Assembly (NCBI RefSeq): GCF_014250515.1
Contig: NZ_CP060202.1
Span: forward strand, 3,917,501 to 3,981,500
Length of the DNA stretch: 64,000 nucleotides
DNA from: Hymenobacter sediminicola
GTDB lineage: Bacteria > Bacteroidota > Bacteroidia > Cytophagales > Hymenobacteraceae
Direction: 5' to 3'
Within the stretch, counting starts at the first letter, position 1; the number at the start of each line of letters is the position of its first letter. A program made the translations under genes and the position numbers. Below, piece by piece: positions 44,186-54,008 of the stretch. Under the pieces are notes generated by a model. That model did no database searches. It was not told where the DNA came from and saw only the letters and a program-made list of their open reading frames with translations.

Positions 44186-45511
44186 TTAGTTGCGTGTCCG
44201 CTGCTGACGCAGGAAACCGAGCACGGTTTCGTTGAAAAGAGGGCCGTTTTCCTGGGGCGCGTAATGCGTCAGGTTGGGCAGGATAATCACCTGCCCCTGC
44301 GGAATATGTTGAGCAATCAGGCGGGTATGGGCTTCTTTGATGATATCCTTTTCGCCGGCTACTACCAGCACCGGGGCCGTAATTGCTTGCAACTGCTTGG
44401 GAGTCATCTGCGGGTATTTCAGGAGCATAGTAGTCAGCCGATGGCCCAGGTGCCACTCCTTTTTGAATGGTCCTAATAGCGTGAGTAATAGCCGGTCTTG
44501 CCGCACTTGGCGCAGCATGGACGCAACCACGGCCGTAGTATCGGAATACAGGTTGGCGCCCATCGTGACGAGCGTGCGCACCTGCTGCGGATAGCGCAGC
44601 GCCATACTCAGGCCAGTATTGCCCCCGTCGCTCCAGCCAACGATGTGCGCGGCCGGAATGTGAAGCGTGTCGAGCAATGCGTGCATATCGTCGGCAAACA
44701 GGTCGTAGGTAAGCGAGCCTTTCGTGCTGCCCGACTGGCCCTGGTCACGTGTATCCACGGCAATGACCTGATATTCCTGCGCCAATGCCCCGATCTGGCT
44801 CTGGAAGCTACCAATCGACTCGCCGTTGCCATGGAGCAGCAAAAGCGGCTCTCCCGCGCCATAGATTTCGTAGTATAGCCGGGCCCCATTCACGGTAGCG
44901 TAGCGTCCAGCCTGCGGGTTGTGGCCATAGTGCACAATACCGCGCCCTTCTATCTGTAGAAACCGGTTGTCGGTGCTGTCCGTGGCTAGCTGCCGAGTAA
45001 AGCCCAACACAGGCCAGTTATGTTGCCAGCCCGCTGGCAGTCCCGCTCCGGAGATAGGAGCAGCTTCCTCAAAACTGCTATTCCGTAGCGGCACCTGCTC
45101 CCACTGGCCTCGGCGGCGCGCTACTTCCAGCCGAAAGTCATCGAACCCGAAGCGTCCATTCAGGTAGTAACCGGCGAAAACAGTGAGCGTATCCGCTTCC
45201 TTATCGAGAGTACCCGTGATGGTATAGGTGCGCCACTCGTTGGCAACTGCTTTTTGAGGCAGATATGAGAAGGAACCACTGCGGTGCTTCGTTTTCATCA
45301 CTGAAGCCGCTAACCACGCATCCGCTTTGCCGGAAGAGTCTGATGCTACCTTGATGCGCGCTGATACGCGGTAGGGCAGGCCAGCATAGGAAGCCACGCT
45401 CACTTTTTGCAGAAACCCATCCACTACGGCAATCCTCGGAGCAGATTGCGCCATAACTCCTACGGGCAGAAGCAGGTACACAATGGCTAGCCATATTCGC
45501 TTCAAAAGCAT
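44186..45511 (-). CDS. Secreted alpha/beta hydrolase with N-terminal beta domain
   Basis: A 441-residue protein with signal peptide (about 1-22, VMAQS). The N-terminal part (about 25-165) is a carbohydrate-binding-like beta sandwich (FGFDDFRLEVARRRG). The C-terminal hydrolase: LLLLHGNGESIGSF, VGWSDGGNTGLSM (nucleophile Ser), GEKDIIKEAH (Asp) and LTHYAPQENG (His). Probably a periplasmic or surface esterase/lipase. It has no T9SS domain, so it may stay in the periplasm. It converges with the acetyltransferase gene, with only 14 bp between the stops. Confidence 0.88.
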   Translation of the reverse strand: MLLKRIWLAIVYLLLPVGVMAQSAPRIAVVDGFLQKVSVASYAGLPYRVSARIKVASDSSGKADAWLAASVMKTKHRSGSFSYLPQKAVANEWRTYTITGTLDKEADTLTVFAGYYLNGRFGFDDFRLEVARRRGQWEQVPLRNSSFEEAAPISGAGLPAGWQHNWPVLGFTRQLATDSTDNRFLQIEGRGIVHYGHNPQAGRYATVNGARLYYEIYGAGEPLLLLHGNGESIGSFQSQIGALAQEYQVIAVDTRDQGQSGSTKGSLTYDLFADDMHALLDTLHIPAAHIVGWSDGGNTGLSMALRYPQQVRTLVTMGANLYSDTTAVVASMLRQVRQDRLLLTLLGPFKKEWHLGHRLTTMLLKYPQMTPKQLQAITAPVLVVAGEKDIIKEAHTRLIAQHIPQGQVIILPNLTHYAPQENGPLFNETVLGFLRQQRTRN

Positions 45512-45551
45512 ATTGGGTGAGGTATAAAGGGGAGGATAATAGTTTTATTAA

Positions 45552-45585
45552 AAAAGCCCCGGCAACATACGCAGCCGAGGCTTTT
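45552..45585 (-). terminator. Terminator after the M28 peptidase gene
   Basis: On the minus strand a 12-bp stem with one mismatch is followed by TTTTTT. It lies 22 bp after the M28 gene stop at 45607. Confidence 0.88.
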
Positions 45586-45606
45586 CAGTGCTTTGATACC
45601 CGGTGC

Positions 45607-46629
45607 TTACTCGCCGTAAATCGTCTGAAGCACCGTTTGTCCTACTGCCTTTAGCGTGCGTTTGTCGATGACGCTCATGTTGTCCTGGGTGGTGTGGTGG
45701 TAGGCCGGAAAGTAGTCGTCGCCGACGGGCAGGTGGTCGATGATGTCGATGGTGCGTATGCCAGCCTGGTTCGTGAAGACGTGGTCATCGGTAATGCCCG
45801 GCGAATCCTGGAACAGGAAGTAATCGGAGTAGCCGATCTGGGCGGCAATGTTCCAGACCTTATCTACCACGTCGCGGGCACTCTGGCGCGAGAGGTCTTC
45901 ACGGCTGAATTTTCCGTTTTTGGCGCCTACCATATCCAGCAGAATGCCATATTCGGGCTTATAGTTGGCGGGCAGCATGTTCTTGGCCCAATACTGCGAG
46001 CCTAGGCACCAGCTGGAGCCACCCGACGATTCCAGACCAGCCAGTTGGTTTTTCAGCTCGCCCTGGGTGCTCGAATCATAACCATAGTCCTCCGAGTCGA
46101 ACAGGATGAAGTCGACGCCGACGGCCGGTGTGAGGCTATCGGGCTGAGCGGCCAGAATCCGGGCCATTTCCAACGCAATACCTACACCGCTGGCGCCATC
46201 GGAAGCACCGTCCAGGGGCGCATTTTTGTTCTTTTCATCCTTGTCGGCAAACGGGCGCGTGTCCCAATGCGCGAAAATGGTGACGCGGCGGGCAGCCTGG
46301 GGCTGGAACTGCGCGATGATGTTGCGCGACTTCAGCATCTTGCCATCAAACGCCATAGCCTCAAACGGCTGCTCACGCACCGTCAGTCCGTAGGCTTTGA
46401 ACCTGTTGATAATCCAGTCACCGGTCTTGACGTGCGCTGCCGTATTAGGCACGCGCGGCCCAAATGCCACCTGCTTTGCCACGAAGGCGTACGCCGAATC
46501 GGGGTTGAAAACGGGCGCCACCGGTAGCTTGGCCGGCGTTTCTGTTTCGGTGGTGGTTTTCTTGTCGGGGCAGCCGGTGAGCACCAGCAGAGCGGCCAGG
46601 GCCAGAGGCGCGAGACGGAAGAGTTTCAT
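45607..46629 (-). CDS. M28 family peptidase/glutaminyl cyclase-like lipoprotein
   Basis: A 340-residue lipoprotein. Lipobox LTGC follows MKLFRLAPLALAALLVLTG. The zinc-hydrolase core is visible: FAHWDTRPF (first His/Asp), DGASDGASGVG (bridging Asp), DSEDYG (Glu), DMVGAK and PAYHHTTQDNM (last His). This pattern also fits bacterial/animal-type glutaminyl-peptide cyclotransferases, which cyclise N-terminal Gln; the Cys-rich linker GSSWCLG is typical of that branch. Either peptide hydrolysis or Gln cyclisation is possible. Membrane anchored, probably periplasmic. Followed by its own terminator. Confidence 0.9.
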   Translation of the reverse strand: MKLFRLAPLALAALLVLTGCPDKKTTTETETPAKLPVAPVFNPDSAYAFVAKQVAFGPRVPNTAAHVKTGDWIINRFKAYGLTVREQPFEAMAFDGKMLKSRNIIAQFQPQAARRVTIFAHWDTRPFADKDEKNKNAPLDGASDGASGVGIALEMARILAAQPDSLTPAVGVDFILFDSEDYGYDSSTQGELKNQLAGLESSGGSSWCLGSQYWAKNMLPANYKPEYGILLDMVGAKNGKFSREDLSRQSARDVVDKVWNIAAQIGYSDYFLFQDSPGITDDHVFTNQAGIRTIDIIDHLPVGDDYFPAYHHTTQDNMSVIDKRTLKAVGQTVLQTIYGE

Positions 46630-46651
46630 TGTATAAGTAAGGCTAAAGAAC

Positions 46652-46723
46652 GTCCTGCAAAGCTTGCCGAAGCCCCTTTACTGCAACGAAGCGGTGGAGG
46701 GGCTTCGACAAGCTTCGCAGGAC
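46652..46723 (-). terminator. Long stem hairpin after cysS
   Basis: Arms 46652-46677 and 46698-46723 pair over 26 bp with two mismatches, loop about 20 nt. It starts 7 bp after the cysS stop at 46730 and lies before the M28 gene. Confidence 0.75.
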
Positions 46724-46729
46724 AGGAAA

Positions 46730-48277
46730 TTACTCTTCGCTGTAGGCCCAGTCGATGCCGGCTTTGGTATCCTTCACCACAATGCCCTGCGCCTTGAGGG
46801 CGGCCCGAATCTGGTCTACTTTGTCGTAGGCTTTGGTGGCTTTGGCTTCCTGGTAGAACTCCAGCGTAAGGCTGAGCAGGTCCTCGGCGCTGGCGCGGGG
46901 CTCATCCACGAGGCCCAGTACATCCTGCACCAACGCGCGGTAGGCTTCCGTGGCTTCCTGCACGGCGGCAGCACTCACCGTAGCCAGCGTGGCCGGGTTG
47001 GCATAGAATCCGTTGAGCTTGCGCAGCAGATTAAACAGGCTGGCAATGGCGCGGGCCGTGTTCAAGTCGTCGTTCAGGCCCACAAAGCAGTCGGCTACCA
47101 GCTTGCGCAGTTCGTCGTCACCGGCCATGGTATCAGGGGTCTTCCCTTCGGCTACCGGAGCCACCGTGCGTGCTTTTATTACTTCCGAAGAGAGACTGGC
47201 TTCGCGTAGCTTGTCCAGCAGGCGCAGGCCGTTCATCAGCTTGCGGTAGCCTTTGCGGGCCGCCTGCAGGCCTTCGTCGGTGATGTCTACGGTGCTGCGG
47301 TAGTGCGCCTGCAACAGGAAGAAGCGGGCCGTCATGGGCGAGTATGCCTGCGCCAGCGTGGTATTGGTGCCGTCGAACAGCTGACTAATGGTAATGAAGT
47401 TGCCGAGCGACTTGCTCATCTTGGCCCCGTTCACCGTTATCATGTTGTTGTGCATCCACACCTGCGCCTCGTTGGTGGGGTGGTCGCAGGCCTGGCTTTG
47501 GGCTATTTCGCACTCGTGGTGCGGAAACATGAGGTCGAGGCCGCCGCCATGAATGTCGAACTCGGCGCCGAGGTACTTGCGGCTCATGGCCGAGCACTCC
47601 AGATGCCAGCCCGGAAACCCGTCGCTCCACGGTGAGTTCCAGCGCATGAGGTGGCGCTCATCAGCTTTTTTCCAGAGGGCGAAATCCAGCGGGCTGCGCT
47701 TTTCGTCCTGCCCGGCTAGGTTGTCGCGGGAGCCAGCCAATAGCTCTTCTACCACGCGGTTAGAGAGCTTACCGTAGCCGCGCCCAGCGGCATTGTAGGC
47801 CGGCACATCAAAATACACCGACCCATTGGCCTCATAGCCAAAGCCGTTGCTGATGATCTGCTGAATCATCTCAATCTGCTCGATGATATGGCCGCTGGCC
47901 CTAGGCGTAATATCGGGCGGCAGGCAGCCTAGGGCCTCCATGTGGCCCTGGTAGAGGTTGGCAAATTGTTCGGCCACCTGCATGGGTTCCAGTTTCTGCG
48001 CTTTGGCGCGTTTGCTGATTTTGTCCTCCCCCTCATCGGCATCGCCTTCAAGGTGGCCGACGTCGGTGATGTTGCGCACGTAGCGGACGGTATAGCCGAG
48101 GTAGCGCAGGTAGCGCGTCAGCACATCGAACACTACCGGGCCGCGGGCATTGCCTACATGAGCCTCGCTGTACACAGTCGGTCCGCAGAGATAAACGCCC
48201 ACGAAAGGTGCGTGTAGGGGTTCGAAGGGAGCTTTGCGGCGGGTAAGCGTATTGTAAAGCGAAAGAGGGTGCTGCAT
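46730..48277 (-). CDS. cysS: Cysteinyl-tRNA synthetase
   Basis: A 515-residue cytoplasmic class I aminoacyl-tRNA synthetase that charges tRNA-Cys. [20 protein letters not shown] holds the HIGH-type motif (HVGN) and the first zinc Cys; [10 protein letters not shown] and [10 protein letters not shown] the other zinc ligands; [12 protein letters not shown] the KMSKS loop at about 286-291. The C-terminal region is the anticodon-binding part. The ATG at 48277 is only 6 nt after the G of the TACCTTTG at 48283-48290, so the mRNA may be nearly leaderless. It is notable that a Cys-codon leader ORF lies elsewhere in this window. Confidence 0.97.
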   Translation of the reverse strand: MQHPLSLYNTLTRRKAPFEPLHAPFVGVYLCGPTVYSEAHVGNARGPVVFDVLTRYLRYLGYTVRYVRNITDVGHLEGDADEGEDKISKRAKAQKLEPMQVAEQFANLYQGHMEALGCLPPDITPRASGHIIEQIEMIQQIISNGFGYEANGSVYFDVPAYNAAGRGYGKLSNRVVEELLAGSRDNLAGQDEKRSPLDFALWKKADERHLMRWNSPWSDGFPGWHLECSAMSRKYLGAEFDIHGGGLDLMFPHHECEIAQSQACDHPTNEAQVWMHNNMITVNGAKMSKSLGNFITISQLFDGTNTTLAQAYSPMTARFFLLQAHYRSTVDITDEGLQAARKGYRKLMNGLRLLDKLREASLSSEVIKARTVAPVAEGKTPDTMAGDDELRKLVADCFVGLNDDLNTARAIASLFNLLRKLNGFYANPATLATVSAAAVQEATEAYRALVQDVLGLVDEPRASAEDLLSLTLEFYQEAKATKAYDKVDQIRAALKAQGIVVKDTKAGIDWAYSEE

Positions 48278-48282
48278 GGCCG

Positions 48283-48290
48283 CAAAGGTA
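48283..48290 (-). promoter_or_regulatory. Promoter -7 element of cysS
   Basis: TACCTTTG on the minus strand. Its last base is 6 nt from the ATG at 48277, so the transcript would begin at or almost at the start codon. Confidence 0.6.
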
Positions 48291-48450
48291 TCAAATAGAA
48301 GCATGAAGAATAAGGAGCAGATGATAAGGATACGCCGCTTCGCTCGCCACAGTATTCCATTCCGTGTCGAGCCTGCTTGCAGATGTAGCGTCCAGTGCCG
48401 TTAGCTGGTCTGCTGTACCGTCAGCACCACTTGGAAGGGCCGAAGGCGCG

Positions 48451-49617
48451 CTACTTATCGACTTTTGCTTTCCGAATCAGCCGATATGTAGCCAAGGTGG
48501 GAAAGTGGTCGGAGTAGGGAATTTCGTAGTGCACCCAGAAGTCGTCTACCTGCCACTGAGGCCCGGCAAACTGGTTGTCGATGCGCACAAAAGGCAGGCG
48601 GCCGTTGTAGGTGCTGCCGACGCCATTGCCGACACTGGCCCAGGCGTTCTGGAAACGGTCGGCGAGCTGATCGTAGCTATAGCTGTAGGGCAGGTCATTT
48701 AGGTCGGCGCAGAGCAGCAGCGGGTATGGGCTGGCCTCGAAGCGGCGGATAAGGGTATCCATCTGCCAGCTGCGGGCTATCATACCGCGCTTAAAGCGGC
48801 GCATCAGGCCCAGTCCCTTCTTTTTCAGCCCCGACTTGCTGGAGTAGCTGTCCACGATGTCCTGCTCATCCATGCTCATACTTTGCAGATGGAAGTTGAA
48901 CACCCGGATAGTATCGCCGGTGGGCAGATGCAGGTCGGCCCACATGGCGTGGTTCTGGGTGAGCTTGCCAAAGCTCACGGTGCCTCGGTGCACAATAGGA
49001 TAGCGCGAGAAAATGGCCATGCCAAATTCAGAGCCTGCCCCATTGGTAAGCGTTTTGGAAAGGAAGCTTTGCCGCCCGCTCTGCTCCCCAATGCGCTCCA
49101 CAGAATTGAACACGTTCTTCTCTTTGCTGGTGGAAGTACGCGGCTCGTTGTAGAACTCTTGCAGGCAAAGCACTTCGGCAGGGCTGTCGGCGAGCCACTG
49201 AATCATCTTTTTGGAGGACGCCAATTCCTTGTCGCGTAGCTGCGGATACACGTTGAAGATGCGCACGTTGGAGCTGAGCACCCGAACGCGCGGCCCGGTC
49301 GTGCTGTCGGCCTCGGCGGAAGGCAGCGGGGCAATACGCAACGGATGCACCGCCAGCCCGCGCTGGAAATGCGGCCACGTGAGCACCGCTACCAGCAACG
49401 GCAGCGCTGCCACCCGCCAATTGCGCAGCAGCCAGTAGAACACAGCCAACAGATTCAGGCCGAGGGCTATAGGTAGTGTGAGGGCCCCAAAGGCGGCAGG
49501 CCAGAAAGTATAGGCAGGCACCTGCACGCAGGCAATGGCGACAAGGAGCCAGCCAATAATGAGCAGGGTACAGGTGAAAGCAAACGAACGACGCACGGCA
49601 GAAGCAGCCCGGCCCAT
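48451..49617 (-). CDS. Membrane-anchored endonuclease/exonuclease/phosphatase family protein
   Basis: A 388-residue protein with three hydrophobic segments (about 12-33, 38-58, 65-85), then an EEP domain: RVLSSNVRIFN (Asn), EVLCLQEFYNE (catalytic Glu), FNFHLQS, LLCADLNDLPYS (Asp/Asn) and IPYSDHFPTLATY (catalytic His). The domain hydrolyses phosphodiester or phosphomonoester bonds in DNA, RNA or lipids such as sphingomyelin; the substrate is unknown. The membrane helices suggest the catalytic domain faces the periplasm or cytoplasm next to the membrane. Confidence 0.93.
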   Translation of the reverse strand: MGRAASAVRRSFAFTCTLLIIGWLLVAIACVQVPAYTFWPAAFGALTLPIALGLNLLAVFYWLLRNWRVAALPLLVAVLTWPHFQRGLAVHPLRIAPLPSAEADSTTGPRVRVLSSNVRIFNVYPQLRDKELASSKKMIQWLADSPAEVLCLQEFYNEPRTSTSKEKNVFNSVERIGEQSGRQSFLSKTLTNGAGSEFGMAIFSRYPIVHRGTVSFGKLTQNHAMWADLHLPTGDTIRVFNFHLQSMSMDEQDIVDSYSSKSGLKKKGLGLMRRFKRGMIARSWQMDTLIRRFEASPYPLLLCADLNDLPYSYSYDQLADRFQNAWASVGNGVGSTYNGRLPFVRIDNQFAGPQWQVDDFWVHYEIPYSDHFPTLATYRLIRKAKVDK

Positions 49618-49635
49618 AGGCCGGCAGTGATGCTA

Positions 49636-49643
49636 CAAAGGTA
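49636..49643 (-). promoter_or_regulatory. Promoter -7 element of the EEP gene
   Basis: TACCTTTG on the minus strand, 18 bp before the ATG at 49617. A consensus TTG at -33 is not obvious. Confidence 0.6.
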
Positions 49644-49737
49644 AGCGGAAGCCGGCTAGGCGCAGGGCCCGATTATTGCGCACGAATCAAGACCTGTTTT
49701 CGTTGTACTTTTAGCTTCTCTGCTTTACAATTTATTT

Positions 49738-52700
49738 ATGCTTCTTTCTACTGTACGCTTCTTTTGCGCCGGTTTTCTGCTGGCCGCAATTCCCATTTCA
49801 TACGGTCTAGCCAACCCTATAAAACCTGGTGCTGTGGCCCCCGAAACAGCATCGTTGGAGTTCGTCGAAAACAAAGGCCAGTGGGATGGTCCGGCGCGCT
49901 ACGCAGCCGCGTTGCCTAGTGGCCGCCTGTTCCTGACTCCAACTGGCTTCACCTACAGTTTCCTCGACCCGAAAGCGCTGGGGCACCATGCTGGCAAAAA
50001 CGAAGCAGGCGTGGCTCCCAAGCCGTCCAATCCTGACGAGTTACGCGGCCATGCTTATACCGTCACGTTTGAAGGTGCCAACCCCGCCCCGACTATGGCC
50101 GGCGAACAAGGTACCCCGGCTCCTTACAACTATTTCCGGGGAAAAGACCCTAAGCGGTGGGCCAGCAACGCCCGCGGCTTCCGGCGCCTCCGCTACACGA
50201 ATCTGTATCCGGGCATTGAGGCGGTCTTGTATGAAAATGCTGCGCAGAAGCTCGAATACGACTTTGAAGTAGCACCTGGCGGCAAGCCAGCCGTCATTAG
50301 AATGCGCTATACGGGCCTGGACAAGCTCAGCCTTACATCGGATGGTAGCCTGCTGGCACAGACTTCCGTAGGGGATGTGACGGAGCAGGCGCCTAAGGCT
50401 TGGCAGGAAATAAATGGCCAGCGGGTGGCTGTGCCGTGCGCTTTCGAGTTGCAGGGCAATACCATCAGCTTCCGGCTGGGCAAGTATGACCGGCGCCGGG
50501 CCCTTACCATCGACCCCACAGTTATTTTTTCCTCCTTCACAGGCTCTCAGGCTGATAACTGGGGATTTACGGCCACCTACGACGCGCAGGGCAACATGTA
50601 TTCAGGCGGTGCCGTCTTCGATAGTGGCTTCCCTATTTCGCCCGGTGCATTCCGCACTACCTTCAGCGGGGGTACCGATGTAGGCATCATTAAGTACAAC
50701 ACGGCTGTGAGTGGCTCTGCTGCCCGCCTATATGCCACCTATGTGGGTGGCAACAGCGCAGAGGTACCGCATAGCATGGTTGTTAATCCGCAGGGCGAGT
50801 TGGTAATATTGGGCTCTACTGGCTCCAACAACTTTCCTGTGACTGCCGGCGCATACGATATTACTCACAATGGCGGACCGCAAATCAATCCCGATAATGA
50901 TTATGAGCCGCTCAAATATCACAACGGAGCGGACTTGTTCATTGCCAAACTCTCGGCCAACGGTACTACTCTACTTGGGAGCACTTATGTGGGCGGCTCC
51001 GGCACCGATGGAGTGGTTTCGGTTTTTACGGCTGGCGGCACCGTCGACGGATTGCCTGGCTCGCCCGTCGTCAACTACGGCGACCAGTTTCGGGGAGATG
51101 TCACGACAGATGGCGACGGCAACATATATGTGGCCTCGGTTACCAGCAGCCCCAACTTCCCTACTCCCAACGGCTACCGCACCAGCTTCCAGGGCGGCTC
51201 CTTTGATGCGGTAGTACTGAAACTCTCGGCGGACGTGCGCAGCCTGCTCTGGTCTACCTATCTGGGCGGGGCCAATTCTGATGCAGCTTACTCGCTGCAA
51301 GTAGATGCCACGCACGGCGTATATGTAGCTGGTGGCACACTGAGCACCAATTTTCCAACCACTACTGGCACTGCACAGCCCACATTCAGGGGCATATTAG
51401 ATGGTTTTATCACACATTTGAGCAGCACTGGCTCCTCTGTGCTACAGTCCTCGTACATCGGCACCACTGCCTATGATCAGGCTTTCTTCGTGCAGCTAGA
51501 CGCGGCTAGCAACGTGTATCTGCTGGGCCAGACGCAGGGCAATATTCCTATCAGCCCGGGCTTATACGGAGCACCGAATGGCCGGCAATTCATTCAGAAG
51601 CTCGACCCGGCTCTCAGCAACACGCTCTACAGTACCCGTTTCGGCAGCGGCAGCACCCTTTTTCCTGACATTTCCCTCTCTGCTTTCCTCGTCGATGACT
51701 GTGAGCGTATCTACATCAGCGGCTGGGGCGGCAGAGTGAATGATCCGGGAGTTGATGATCCTACCATTCCGCGGAATTTCAGTTCCACGCTGGGGCTTCC
51801 CGTTACGGCCAACGCCATTCAGGGCAACACCGACGGCTCTGACTTCTATCTGGCGCAGTTTCGGCCCGGCATGACGGCCTTGGAGTACGCCACGTTCTAC
51901 GGTGAGCAGGGCGGCCGGGGCGAGCATGTGGACGGTGGCACGTCGCGCTTCGACAAGAAAGGCGTCATCTATCAGGCAGTGTGCGGCGGCTGCGGCGGCA
52001 CATCTGCCTTCCCAATACCACCGGGCGCCAATACCTATTCGGCTACCAACCGCGCCAACAACTGCAACAACGCCGCGTTTAAAATCGACTTCGGCATTAT
52101 TGTGGCAGACCCGGGCCCGAGCCGTTACGTGTGCGTCAATAGTGCTCCACTGGCCTTGACAGGTTCACCTGCTGGGGGCACCTGGACCGGGCCCGGCGTT
52201 ACGGCCATTCCGGGCGGCGGCTACCAGTTCACGCCGGTTCCAGCCCGCCTTGGGGTCAACATTCTCACTTACTCGGTGGCGTCTACCGGTACCTGCGTCA
52301 GCACCCGTCCGCTGAAAATCACGGTTACACCGGAGCGGCCCGTTGCTATTACCCCTGTTCCACCTAAGTGCGTTACGTCGGGCAGCGTGAACATGGTAGC
52401 AACTCCGGCCGGCGGCACATTCAGCGGCCCTGGTATATCGGGCAATGTTTTCAATCCTGCCACCGCCGGCATTGGCACCCACACGCTCGTCTACTTAGTT
52501 TCTGACACATTAGGCTGCGGCGTAGGCACACAAACGGTAGTCGTCAGCCAACTGCCGCAGGTACAGGCCGGCCCTGACACCACGCTTTGCGCCGACCAAA
52601 CTAATCCGTTTCAACTGCGTGGGATGACTCCGGCCGGCGGCACGTGGAGCGGCACCGGGGTCACCCCAAGTGGGCTTTTCACCCCACCCAATACCAACAA

Positions 52701-53289
52701 CCGGGGTGGTATTTTTTCCCTCACCTACAACTATACATCCAACAGCTGCACCAACTCAGATACGCGCACCGTGTTGCTAGCTCCTACTTCCGCTGCCAAT
52801 GTATCGTTGAACCTGCCGGAATGCGCGGCCTCGCCACGTTATACCGGACTCGCCCCTTTTACCTGCCAGTTCGAGCCCATCTTGCCTGGCGGCAGCTACG
52901 ACTGGGATTTTGGCGACGGTTCGCCGCACTCTACCGAAATCAGTCCATCTCACTTGTATGAGAACAGCGGCACTTATAATGTGCGGCTGGTGGCCCGCTA
53001 TGCCGGCTGTGTAGTAGAAACGGCCTTCGCTCCGGTGGTGGTAGGCGACATACTAGTCCCCAACATCATCACCCCCAACGGCGACTCGCTCAACGATTCT
53101 TTCAAGCCACGCTTTAGCTGCAAGCCAACCCGCCTGCAAGTGTTCAACCGCTGGGGCACCATGGTATTCGAAACCAAAGAGTATCATAATAACTGGGGCG
53201 GCCAGGGCCTTCCCAACGGCATCTACTACTACTTGCTGCGCGACACGGATAATCGCCGTGCCAAAGGCTGGGTTGAGATAACCCGGTAG
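49738..53289 (+). CDS. Large T9SS type B protein with SBBP propeller and PKD domain
   Basis: A 1183-residue secreted protein. Signal peptide about 1-25 (ISYGLA). FVENKGQWDGPARYAAALP starts a DUF7948-type N-terminal domain (about 42-260), followed by SBBP beta-propeller repeats (about 265-735, LYATYVGGNSAEV-like and LLWSTYLGGANSDA), Ig-like units with AGGTWTGPGV or AGGTFSGPGIS (about 795-1035), a PKD domain (SYDWDFGDGSPHSTEI, about 1040-1095) and the CHU_C type B sorting domain (LVPNIITPNGDSLND ... NGIYYYLLRDTDNRRAKGWVE). Exported by T9SS; such giant proteins often form cell-surface or gliding adhesins. The strong start at 49738 fits. The terminator-like hairpin 53368-53392 lies downstream. 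Confidence 0.9.
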   Translation: MLLSTVRFFCAGFLLAAIPISYGLANPIKPGAVAPETASLEFVENKGQWDGPARYAAALPSGRLFLTPTGFTYSFLDPKALGHHAGKNEAGVAPKPSNPDELRGHAYTVTFEGANPAPTMAGEQGTPAPYNYFRGKDPKRWASNARGFRRLRYTNLYPGIEAVLYENAAQKLEYDFEVAPGGKPAVIRMRYTGLDKLSLTSDGSLLAQTSVGDVTEQAPKAWQEINGQRVAVPCAFELQGNTISFRLGKYDRRRALTIDPTVIFSSFTGSQADNWGFTATYDAQGNMYSGGAVFDSGFPISPGAFRTTFSGGTDVGIIKYNTAVSGSAARLYATYVGGNSAEVPHSMVVNPQGELVILGSTGSNNFPVTAGAYDITHNGGPQINPDNDYEPLKYHNGADLFIAKLSANGTTLLGSTYVGGSGTDGVVSVFTAGGTVDGLPGSPVVNYGDQFRGDVTTDGDGNIYVASVTSSPNFPTPNGYRTSFQGGSFDAVVLKLSADVRSLLWSTYLGGANSDAAYSLQVDATHGVYVAGGTLSTNFPTTTGTAQPTFRGILDGFITHLSSTGSSVLQSSYIGTTAYDQAFFVQLDAASNVYLLGQTQGNIPISPGLYGAPNGRQFIQKLDPALSNTLYSTRFGSGSTLFPDISLSAFLVDDCERIYISGWGGRVNDPGVDDPTIPRNFSSTLGLPVTANAIQGNTDGSDFYLAQFRPGMTALEYATFYGEQGGRGEHVDGGTSRFDKKGVIYQAVCGGCGGTSAFPIPPGANTYSATNRANNCNNAAFKIDFGIIVADPGPSRYVCVNSAPLALTGSPAGGTWTGPGVTAIPGGGYQFTPVPARLGVNILTYSVASTGTCVSTRPLKITVTPERPVAITPVPPKCVTSGSVNMVATPAGGTFSGPGISGNVFNPATAGIGTHTLVYLVSDTLGCGVGTQTVVVSQLPQVQAGPDTTLCADQTNPFQLRGMTPAGGTWSGTGVTPSGLFTPPNTNNRGGIFSLTYNYTSNSCTNSDTRTVLLAPTSAANVSLNLPECAASPRYTGLAPFTCQFEPILPGGSYDWDFGDGSPHSTEISPSHLYENSGTYNVRLVARYAGCVVETAFAPVVVGDILVPNIITPNGDSLNDSFKPRFSCKPTRLQVFNRWGTMVFETKEYHNNWGGQGLPNGIYYYLLRDTDNRRAKGWVEITR

Positions 53290-53318
53290 GTACTAAAGGC
53301 CCAGCAGAAGGCTGGCGC

Positions 53319-53349
53319 TTGCTTTCGGCGGTTTCTTGCCGTATATTTG
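53319..53349 (+). promoter_or_regulatory. Promoter of rimP-nusA-infB
   Basis: TTG (53319-53321), a 20-bp spacer and TATATTTG (53342-53349), a full consensus. Transcription should start near 53356. Confidence 0.85.
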
Positions 53350-53367
53350 CGCAGTATTCTGATTGTG

Positions 53368-53398
53368 AAGAGGGGACGTAGCGTCCCCTCTTTCTTTT
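53368..53398 (+). promoter_or_regulatory. Terminator-like hairpin in the rimP leader (possible attenuator)
   Basis: AAGAGGGGACG (53368-53378) pairs with CGTCCCCTCTT (53382-53392), loop TAG, followed by TCTTTT. An intrinsic-terminator shape between the promoter and the rimP ATG at 53419. It may end some transcripts early, or also serve the upstream T9SS gene. A role in control of nusA is inferred. Confidence 0.65.
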
Positions 53399-53418
53399 AT
53401 CACCCGGTTCAAGTCCAG

Positions 53419-53889
53419 ATGAATTTCGATCAAAACCTCATTGCGGAGATGCTTCAGGATAGCCTTGCCGGCTTCGATTTGTTTGTCGTAGACCTGAGCG
53501 TATCTGATGCCATCCGGCCCAAAATCACCGTCACCCTCGACAGTGAGCAGGGCCTGGGCATTGATGAGTGTGCGCAGGTGAGCCGCCGGCTGGCCCGGCG
53601 CATTGATGAGCACTATGGTGAAGATGCCACATACTCGCTAGAAGTCACTTCACCCGGTGCCGACCAGCCTCTTACCGACCTGCGCCAGTATACCCGGCAT
53701 GTGGGCCGCACCTTCAGCCTGAAGCTGCAGGACGGTACCGAGAAAACCGGCACGCTGGAAGCCACCGAAGCCGAGGGCATCCAACTGGCCGAAGTAGTGA
53801 AGGATAAGAACAAAAAAAAGACGCTCCCTGCCGTTCTGGTGCCGTTTACCGACATTCAGGAGGCTCGAATCGTCATTTCCTTTAAATAG
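53419..53889 (+). CDS. rimP: Ribosome maturation factor RimP
   Basis: A 156-residue cytoplasmic protein. VDLSVSDAIRPKITVTLDSEQGLGIDECAQVSRRLARRID is the RimP N-domain, YSLEVTSPGADQPLTDLRQYTRHVGR the hinge. It helps assembly of the 30S head. The open frame begins at 53347, but the ATG at 53419 is the family start. It is followed by nusA and infB, the classical order. A Lys-rich stretch (KDKNKKKT) lies near 135. Confidence 0.93.
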   Translation: MNFDQNLIAEMLQDSLAGFDLFVVDLSVSDAIRPKITVTLDSEQGLGIDECAQVSRRLARRIDEHYGEDATYSLEVTSPGADQPLTDLRQYTRHVGRTFSLKLQDGTEKTGTLEATEAEGIQLAEVVKDKNKKKTLPAVLVPFTDIQEARIVISFK

Positions 53890-54008
53890 AATGATTGCTC
53901 GTTAGAAATTGTTGGTTAGTGTTGAGCATTTCTGCCTTGGCAGTCTGACTCCCACATTCACCCGCCGTTCCCGACCAGTAACACCCAATAACTAACAGTT
54001 TAAATCAG

